Source: CAZJAD01 sp964543855 (GTDB lineage: Bacteria > Electryoneota > RPQS01 > DYHQ01). From it: 10,261 bases of DNA. The stretch lies in the NCBI GenBank assembly GCA_964543855.1, contig CAZJAD010000080.1:1-10261 (forward strand), given 5' to 3'. The notes beneath the pieces are model-generated. The model was not told the DNA's origin. It saw only the letters and a program-made list of their open reading frames with translations, and made no database searches. Made by a program: the position numbers and the translations under genes. Positions 5,797 to 10,261 of this stretch are shown here, piece by piece; position 1 is the stretch's first letter, and each line of letters opens with the position of its first letter.

Positions 5797-7242
5797 TCAG
5801 GGCAATCCGCCCAGGAGCTGCTCGAGTTTCTCCTGCGCCCAGGAATCACCGGTCTCTTCGAGGAGTGCCCGGCCTTCGTCCGGGGGAATCGGCACGGGAT
5901 AGTCGCCACTGAAGCAAGCCGTACAAAAGCCGCTGGCCTTATCCGGCGCACACTCCAGAAGCCCTTCCAGAGACAGGTATCTTAGAGAATCCACCTGCAG
6001 AAAACCGCGGATCTCCTCTTCCGTATTCCAAGCGGCAATGAGTTCTTTTCGCGTGGGGAAATCCATTCCATAGAAGCAGGGATGGCGGATGGGCGGCGAT
6101 GAAACCCGCACATGTATCTCTCGAACGCCCGCGTGCCGCAGGAGTCCAACGAGCTTCTTCAAGGTCGTGCCGCGTACGATGGAATCCTCCACAATGACGA
6201 CCCGCCGGCCGTGAAGAACATCCTTGACCGCGTTGTATTTGATGCGAGTATTGAAGGTGCGCATGAAGGGACTGGGATTGATGAAAGTCCGACCGATATA
6301 GTGATTGCGGATCAGACCAATGTCGAACTTGATTCCGCTTTCGTGCGCGTAGCCGACCGCGGCCGTATTGGAGGAATCCGGCACCGCAATCACAATGTCG
6401 GCATCGGCAGGTCCCTCGTGGGCCAAGCGCTCGCCGAACCGGCGACGACTCTCGTCCACCGGAGCGCCCCAGATATGGCTGTCCGGCCTGGCAAAATAGA
6501 TGAGCTCAAAGATGCAGTGGCAAAGCCGCGGCTCGCCAAATCGCGTCGATTTCTGACCACTGACATCCACTTCGAGAATCTCCCCGGGCTCTATGTCTCT
6601 GTCGTAGCTCGCGCCGGTCAGGTCAAAGGCGCAGGTTTCGGAAGCCACCATGACCGCCTCGCCCTTCCGTCCCAGAACGAGAGGGCGGAATCCCTGTGGG
6701 TCCCTCGCAGCGACGAGCTGGTTTGGGGAAAGGAAAAGGAGCGAGTAGGCTCCCGTCACGCGCTCCAATGCTTCCCGGATTCGCTCGACCAATGTCTTGG
6801 CCCGAGATCGTGCCACCAGATGCACGATCAGTTCCGTATCGCTGCTCGTCTGGAAAATGGCTCCCTCCGCCGACAGGGTGCGGCGCAGCTCCTCGGCATT
6901 CGTGAGGTTGCCGTTATGGCCAACGGCTATCGGGCCATCCTTGGTCGTGATGACAAGCGGCTGGACATTCCGCGCTGACAGATCACCGGCCGTTGAATAG
7001 CGAACATGACCGACGGACGATTTCCCCTTCAGTCGTGCGAAAACACCGTGGTCGTGAAAGACATCGGCGACCAATCCCGGGCCGTTGCAGGAATGGAGCT
7101 GGTGCCCATCGGAGGTCACGAGGCCCGCCGACTCCTGGCCGCGATGCTGCAAGGCGAAGAGTCCCAGATAGGTCAGTTCAGCCGCCTGAGGATGACCGAA
7201 TACGCCGAAGAGGCCACAACTTTCTTTTGGGTGTTCGCTCAT
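5797..7242 (-). CDS. purF: Amidophosphoribosyltransferase (glutamine PRPP amidotransferase)
   Basis: PurF catalyses the committed step of purine synthesis, making 5-phosphoribosylamine from PRPP and glutamine. The 481-residue protein has an N-terminal class II glutaminase domain and a C-terminal phosphoribosyltransferase domain with the PRPP motif VVIVEDSIVRGTT (348-360). The catalytic Cys is Cys9 in KESCGLFG, behind an eight-residue propeptide that would be cleaved, as in Bacillus PurF. Cys243 (CIFELIYFARPDS), Cys389 (PCFYG), Cys440 and Cys443 (FCTACFSGDYP) correspond to the four ligands of the structural 4Fe-4S cluster of that type. The ATG at 7242 is chosen because AAGGGA (7256-7251) lies eight bases upstream. 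An ATG at 7281 in the same frame lies upstream of the predicted transcription start. The product's feedback control by nucleotides is inferred from the family. Confidence 0.97.
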   Translation of the reverse strand: MSEHPKESCGLFGVFGHPQAAELTYLGLFALQHRGQESAGLVTSDGHQLHSCNGPGLVADVFHDHGVFARLKGKSSVGHVRYSTAGDLSARNVQPLVITTKDGPIAVGHNGNLTNAEELRRTLSAEGAIFQTSSDTELIVHLVARSRAKTLVERIREALERVTGAYSLLFLSPNQLVAARDPQGFRPLVLGRKGEAVMVASETCAFDLTGASYDRDIEPGEILEVDVSGQKSTRFGEPRLCHCIFELIYFARPDSHIWGAPVDESRRRFGERLAHEGPADADIVIAVPDSSNTAAVGYAHESGIKFDIGLIRNHYIGRTFINPSPFMRTFNTRIKYNAVKDVLHGRRVVIVEDSIVRGTTLKKLVGLLRHAGVREIHVRVSSPPIRHPCFYGMDFPTRKELIAAWNTEEEIRGFLQVDSLRYLSLEGLLECAPDKASGFCTACFSGDYPVPIPPDEGRALLEETGDSWAQEKLEQLLGGLP

Positions 7243-7263
7243 TGAATTTGTCCCTTCCGCAGT

Positions 7264-7292
7264 AATATAAGCAACCACCATGCCATTGTCAA
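7264..7292 (-). promoter_or_regulatory. Promoter of purF-pgsA-cysS
   Basis: On the minus strand a perfect -35 TTGACA (7292-7287) and a -10 TATATT (7269-7264) are separated by exactly 17 bases. The predicted start near 7257 leaves a leader of only about 15 bases before the purF ATG, just enough to hold its ribosome binding site. No purine riboswitch fits in this space. The promoter sits back to back with that of the plus-strand operon. Confidence 0.85.
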
Positions 7293-7322
7293 CCGGAGAT
7301 TTAACGCAGCCAAACCGGGGAC

Positions 7323-7351
7323 TTGCAAGTTTGCTGGCATTGTGCTATCTT
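7323..7351 (+). promoter_or_regulatory. Promoter of the plus-strand operon
   Basis: TTGCAA (7323-7328) and TATCTT (7346-7351) are separated by exactly 17 bases, with TGC directly before the -10 as in extended -10 promoters. Transcription would start near 7358, about 23 bases before the first ATG. The -35 elements of the two divergent promoters are 30 bases apart, so one regulator bound between them could affect both. Confidence 0.75.
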
Positions 7352-7380
7352 AGGAGAGTTTCGTCTGACACAACAAACCA

Positions 7381-7806
7381 ATGGCTGCCAAGATTACACG
7401 GCGCGGTGCCTCTTCGACGGCCCGCCGAGTCAAGCGAGCGTTGCGGAAAGCGCCGAACCTCAAGAGGAGTAGCACGCCAACGCTCGAGCGGGAAGTCGGA
7501 CGACTACCGCGCCGCCGCCGCTCAGAATCCAGCAGACTGGCAGCCAAAATCGAGTTGGAAGCGCGAGTCGTCTGGAATCGACTGCAGAAAGCCGGTGGAG
7601 TCATGCCCTTTGATGACCATTCATCGGCAGCGGAAATCTGGGCAGAGTTCGGCCTTTCGAAAAAGGCGTTCAAGCGCGGGCTGGGAAAGCTCTATCGACA
7701 GCGGCGTGTCGAACTGCTGCCAAAGGGCGTGCGGGCACTGACTCCGGCACCCGGGAAGAAGAGAAAAGAGGAAACGAGATGGCGAAAGCCCGCGTCGCAG
7801 TCCTGA
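7381..7806 (+). CDS. Small basic protein with CvfB/YitL-type C-terminal winged helix
   Basis: The 141-residue protein has a very basic N-terminal part (about 1-58, rich in Arg, Lys and Ser, probably disordered). A winged-helix-like segment follows (about 60-120), and a basic tail ends the protein. The segment with MPFDDHSSAAEIWAEFGLSK and then KAFKRGLGKLYRQRRVEL resembles the C-terminal domain of CvfB/YitL proteins (GxLPxxDKSxPEEIxxxFGMSKKAFKxAxGxLYK). The S1-type RNA-binding domains that precede it in that family are absent, and only 138 bases separate the gene from purF, so they are not hidden upstream. RNA or DNA binding is inferred from charge and fold. There is no clear ribosome binding site; the start is the first ATG after the promoter. 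The last 28 bases overlap the DUF362 gene, and the basic C-terminal tail is encoded partly by the ribosome binding site of that gene. Confidence 0.75.
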   Translation: MAAKITRRGASSTARRVKRALRKAPNLKRSSTPTLEREVGRLPRRRRSESSRLAAKIELEARVVWNRLQKAGGVMPFDDHSSAAEIWAEFGLSKKAFKRGLGKLYRQRRVELLPKGVRALTPAPGKKRKEETRWRKPASQS

Positions 7807-8876
7807 AGACGACCCCACAAACCGTACTGACGGACATCCATCGTCTCTGTGAATTCGCAGAGGCGACCAAAGCTTTGGCTTCCGGCACAACGACGATCCT
7901 GAAGGATAATATCTCGTGGCATTACCCTTTCCCCGGCGCCAACACGACGCCCTGGCAGCTTGAAGGGACAATTCTGGCACTTCGGGAAGCAGGACTGAGC
8001 GACCTGGTGTGCGTCGAGAACAAGACCGTCGTCACCAATGCGTTCAAAGGCGACAACCTCAACAAATATGAATCCGTCTTCCGGAAGCATCAGGTGCCGG
8101 TACTTTTCAACTTCAGAGCCGGAGACATGAAATGGGAAATCTACCGGCCAAAGCGAAAGATGCTCGTCCTGGACAAAATCTATCCCGAAGGGATCCGGGT
8201 CCCGGACTTCTTTCACGGCAAGAACATCGTTCATCTGCCTACGGTCAAGTGCCACATCTATACGACCACGACCGGTGCAATGAAGAACGCATTCGGCGGC
8301 CTCCTCAACACCAAGCGATACTCCACGCATACCTGGATTCACAAGACACTGGTTGACCTCTTAGCCATTCAGAAGGAGATTCACTCCGGGATCTTTGCCA
8401 TCATGGATGGCACGACGGGGGGAAACGGCCCCGGGCCGCGCACGATGATTCCGGAGGTGAAGAACTACCTGCTTGCCAGCGCTGACCAGGTTGCCATCGA
8501 CGCTGTGGCGGCGAAGATGATGGGGTTTGATCCTCTCTCGATTGACTATATCGGCATCGCACATGAACAACAACTTGGCGTGGGTGACCCGCGAGATATC
8601 GAAGTTGTGGGCAACGACATTTCCGGCGAAAACTGGGGATTCACCGTCGGAGACAACAGCGCCAGCCGCGTGGGAGACCTTCTGTGGTTTGGCCCACTGA
8701 AATCCCTTCAGAAGCTTTTCTTCCAAACGCCTCTGGTCGGCATTTTCATTCTCGGCTCAGAGCTCTACCACGATTACTACCGCTGGCCGTTCAAGGATCG
8801 TAGGGTTTTCAAGCGATGGAAGAGGGAAACGCCCTGGGGCCGCCTCTTCGCCGAATATGAACCCAAAGACGAGTAG
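7779..8876 (+). CDS. DUF362 domain-containing protein
   Basis: The 365-residue protein belongs by sequence pattern to the DUF362 family, whose biochemical role is not firmly known. Recognisable parts are LKDNISWHYPFPGANTTPW (41-59), where the family often has LKPN, and LREAGLSDLVCVEN (68-81). KCHIYTTTTGAMKNAFGG (157-174) and GNGPGPRTM (215-223) follow, then ASADQVAIDAVAAKMMGFDP (233-252). Some relatives carry ferredoxin-like 4Fe-4S clusters. This one has only three scattered Cys residues (24, 78, 158) and no CxxCxxC motif. A hydrophobic or amphipathic stretch near 305-337 precedes a basic C-terminus and might touch the membrane; no signal peptide is seen. The ribosome binding site AGAGG (7767-7771) lies seven bases before the ATG. 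It overlaps both neighbours, which implies coupled translation. Confidence 0.87.
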   Translation: MAKARVAVLKTTPQTVLTDIHRLCEFAEATKALASGTTTILKDNISWHYPFPGANTTPWQLEGTILALREAGLSDLVCVENKTVVTNAFKGDNLNKYESVFRKHQVPVLFNFRAGDMKWEIYRPKRKMLVLDKIYPEGIRVPDFFHGKNIVHLPTVKCHIYTTTTGAMKNAFGGLLNTKRYSTHTWIHKTLVDLLAIQKEIHSGIFAIMDGTTGGNGPGPRTMIPEVKNYLLASADQVAIDAVAAKMMGFDPLSIDYIGIAHEQQLGVGDPRDIEVVGNDISGENWGFTVGDNSASRVGDLLWFGPLKSLQKLFFQTPLVGIFILGSELYHDYYRWPFKDRRVFKRWKRETPWGRLFAEYEPKDE

Positions 8877-9333
8877 TGAGCATTCGACACCGCAGCGCCC
8901 TCGGTTCCGCATCTTCACTCTGGGCTACGAAGGGCGCACACTTCCTGAATTCCTCGGATTGTTGGTGCGCGAACGAATCTCGGCGGTCATTGACATTCGG
9001 CACCGTGCAGCAAGCCGCAAGCGAGGGTTCTCCAAGACTCCACTCACCGACGCGCTGGCGAAGAAGAAAATCGCCTATATTCACCTGCCACAGCTCGGTG
9101 TCCCGCCGGAGACAAGACATCAGTATGAGCGAGAAAAAGACTTCAGCATCCTGCGCACCTATCTCCAAGAGCCTCTGGACCGTCACGATGTCCTCCTGCT
9201 GGAAATCCTCGAGCAGTCCCCCGACCAGAATGTCTGCCTGCTTTGTTTCGAGGAGGATTTCACACGATGCCACCGATCCATCATAGCTGATCACCTCGCA
9301 CGGCGCCACGGTTTCGAGATTCATCACCTCTAA
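8857..9333 (+). CDS. DUF488 family protein
   Basis: The 158-residue protein is a recognisable DUF488 member of unknown function. The family features are TLGYEGRTLPEFLGLL (21-36), VIDIR (44-48), SRKRGFSK (53-60), and the C-terminal LLCFEEDFTRCHRSIIADHL (128-147) with Cys130, Cys138, His139 and Arg140. The second position of the usual VDVRxxPxSRKxGFSK block reads HRAAS, so the Pro is missing. The first 20 bases overlap the end of the DUF362 gene. No good ribosome binding site is visible, but this ATG is the only ATG or GTG start in frame before the domain, so coupling to DUF362 translation is likely. Nucleic-acid or nucleotide work has been suspected for such proteins, but nothing here proves it. 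Confidence 0.88.
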   Translation: MNPKTSSEHSTPQRPRFRIFTLGYEGRTLPEFLGLLVRERISAVIDIRHRAASRKRGFSKTPLTDALAKKKIAYIHLPQLGVPPETRHQYEREKDFSILRTYLQEPLDRHDVLLLEILEQSPDQNVCLLCFEEDFTRCHRSIIADHLARRHGFEIHHL

Positions 9334-9355
9334 TTTGAGCAAACCTTTCCGAATC

Positions 9356-10261
9356 ATGAACACCAACATGCGCGAGATTCTCGCTTTGGCCAAGAGTGAG
9401 CAGGTGACCGCGATTGACCTGCAATTCACGAATCTTTTTGGAGGCTGGCACCACCTGACTCTCCCGGCCTCTCAATTAACGGAGAAGATCTTCGAGAGCG
9501 GCGTTCCTTTTGACGGATCGTCCATTCCAGGATTCAAGAGCCTCGAAGCGGGAGACATGATACTCATTCCCGATGCTTCCACGGCTCTCTGGGATCCGTT
9601 CTGGTCTTCGAAGACGCTGTCGTTCATTTCTTTTGTCCGCGATGCCGGCACCGGCGCCTCGTTCCCGCGAGATCCGCGGAGCATCGCGGGGCGCGCCGAA
9701 GAGGCGCTTCGGGCGAGCGGTATTGCGGATCGAAGTCTCTGGGCTCCCGAGTTCGAGTTCTATATCTTTGACCAAGTCTCCTATCAGAACGATGTGAACC
9801 TTGCCAGCTACCGGATTGACTCGGCAGAAGCTGACTGGAATTCCGCTCAAGATATGCGAGGCAATCTTGGCTACAAGATTCCACGCAAATCCGGGTACCA
9901 CGCTTCTCCACCCTTGGATCAGCTCTATGACCTGCGAGCCAAGATGGTACAGCGCCTGGAAGAGGCGAGGATTCCGGTGCGCTATCACCATCACGAAGTC
10001 GGAGGACCGGGGCAATCGGAGATCGAGATTCTTCCAGGGCGGATGCCGTGGGTAGCGGATGCAGGCCAACGCGCGAAATATATCATCAAAATGACGGCAT
10101 TTGAAGCCGGGAAATCCGTCACCTTCATGCCGAAACCTTTGTTTAACGAAGCAGGATCCGGCATGCATTTCCATCAAACGCTCTGGAAGGGCGACCGGAA
10201 CCTCTTTTATGACGAGAAAGGCTATGCCGGACTTTCGAGTGTGGCAAGCTCCTACATTGCC
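9356..10261 (+). CDS. glnA: Type I glutamine synthetase, partial (right edge)
   Basis: Glutamine synthetase makes glutamine from glutamate, ammonia and ATP, the main entry of ammonia into metabolism. The first 302 codons are present, about two thirds of a typical type I chain. The N-terminal domain has FDGSSIPGF (52-60). The catalytic domain shows the metal-site Glu residues in EFEFYIF (Glu132, Glu134), Glu214 in HHHEVGGPGQ, Glu222 in SEIE, and His271 in GSGMHFH (267-273). FMPKPLFNEAGSGMHFH is nearly the family consensus. The EVGG form, in place of the EVATAGQ of E. coli, marks a divergent subgroup. The adenylylation tyrosine would lie past the edge. The ATG is 22 bases after the DUF488 stop, with no strong ribosome binding site and no terminator between, so it probably belongs to the same operon. 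An ATG at 9368 is an alternative start. Confidence 0.93.
   Translation, partial: MNTNMREILALAKSEQVTAIDLQFTNLFGGWHHLTLPASQLTEKIFESGVPFDGSSIPGFKSLEAGDMILIPDASTALWDPFWSSKTLSFISFVRDAGTGASFPRDPRSIAGRAEEALRASGIADRSLWAPEFEFYIFDQVSYQNDVNLASYRIDSAEADWNSAQDMRGNLGYKIPRKSGYHASPPLDQLYDLRAKMVQRLEEARIPVRYHHHEVGGPGQSEIEILPGRMPWVADAGQRAKYIIKMTAFEAGKSVTFMPKPLFNEAGSGMHFHQTLWKGDRNLFYDEKGYAGLSSVASSYIA

Noticed and set aside
6112..6978. Plus-strand open frame of 288 codons opposite purF
   Set aside because: It lies wholly within the purF coding region, and the translated product shows no domain.
7243..7281. Extended purF start at an upstream ATG (7281)
   Set aside because: The extra codons cover the -10 element of the purF promoter and would lie upstream of the transcription start. 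The ribosome binding site fits the ATG at 7242.
7280..7741. Plus-strand open frame of 153 codons overlapping the winged-helix gene
   Set aside because: It begins upstream of the predicted promoter, and its product shows no domain, whereas the 7381 frame shows the winged-helix pattern.
7692..8342. Minus-strand open frame of 216 codons opposite the DUF362 gene
   Set aside because: The plus-strand frame has the DUF362 motifs, a good ribosome binding site and a promoter; the minus frame has none.
9476..10177. Minus-strand open frame of 233 codons opposite glnA
   Set aside because: It is antisense to a clear glutamine synthetase that has all expected motifs in the plus frame.

Overview
The window is a bacterial chromosomal segment of moderately high GC. 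It carries Shine-Dalgarno-led genes and sigma70-like promoters. It has two transcriptional blocks. Everything left of about 7,250 lies on the minus strand, and everything right of about 7,320 lies on the plus strand. No mobile element, CRISPR array or phage gene is visible. Gene content does not fix the lineage. The PurF type (propeptide plus cysteine ligands for an iron-sulfur cluster), the glutamine synthetase with an EVGGPGQ motif, and the DUF362 and DUF488 genes would fit a Planctomycetes/Verrucomicrobia-like group or a nearby candidate phylum, but that is a guess.

Minus strand, read in the direction of transcription. A near-consensus promoter at 7292-7264 starts purF (first step of purine synthesis), then pgsA (phosphatidylglycerophosphate synthase) and cysS (cysteinyl-tRNA synthetase). 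pgsA and cysS overlap by one base. After a weak terminator candidate, a second strong promoter at 3494-3466 drives the classical translation locus: tRNA-Thr(UGU), tRNA-Tyr(GUA), tRNA-Gly(UCC), tRNA-Thr(GGU), tuf, tRNA-Trp(CCA), secE, nusG and rplK. The order and anticodons of the four tRNAs before tuf match the E. coli thrU-tyrU-glyT-thrT-tufB cluster. The following tRNA-Trp-secE-nusG-rplK order is also widely conserved. There is no room for rpmG between tuf and tRNA-Trp. A convincing intrinsic-terminator hairpin sits between secE and nusG.

Plus strand. A promoter at 7323-7351, back to back with that of purF, leads a tightly packed set. It contains a small basic protein with a winged helix like the C-terminus of CvfB/YitL, a DUF362 protein, a DUF488 protein, and a type I glutamine synthetase cut by the window edge. 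The first three genes overlap, and the gap before glnA is 22 bases. This looks like one operon. Its first three members have no assigned function, and their link to glnA is the least explained part of the window.

Most of the window is core housekeeping (translation, protein export, purine and phospholipid synthesis). The accessory interest is in the plus-strand operon and in the regulatory structures between genes.
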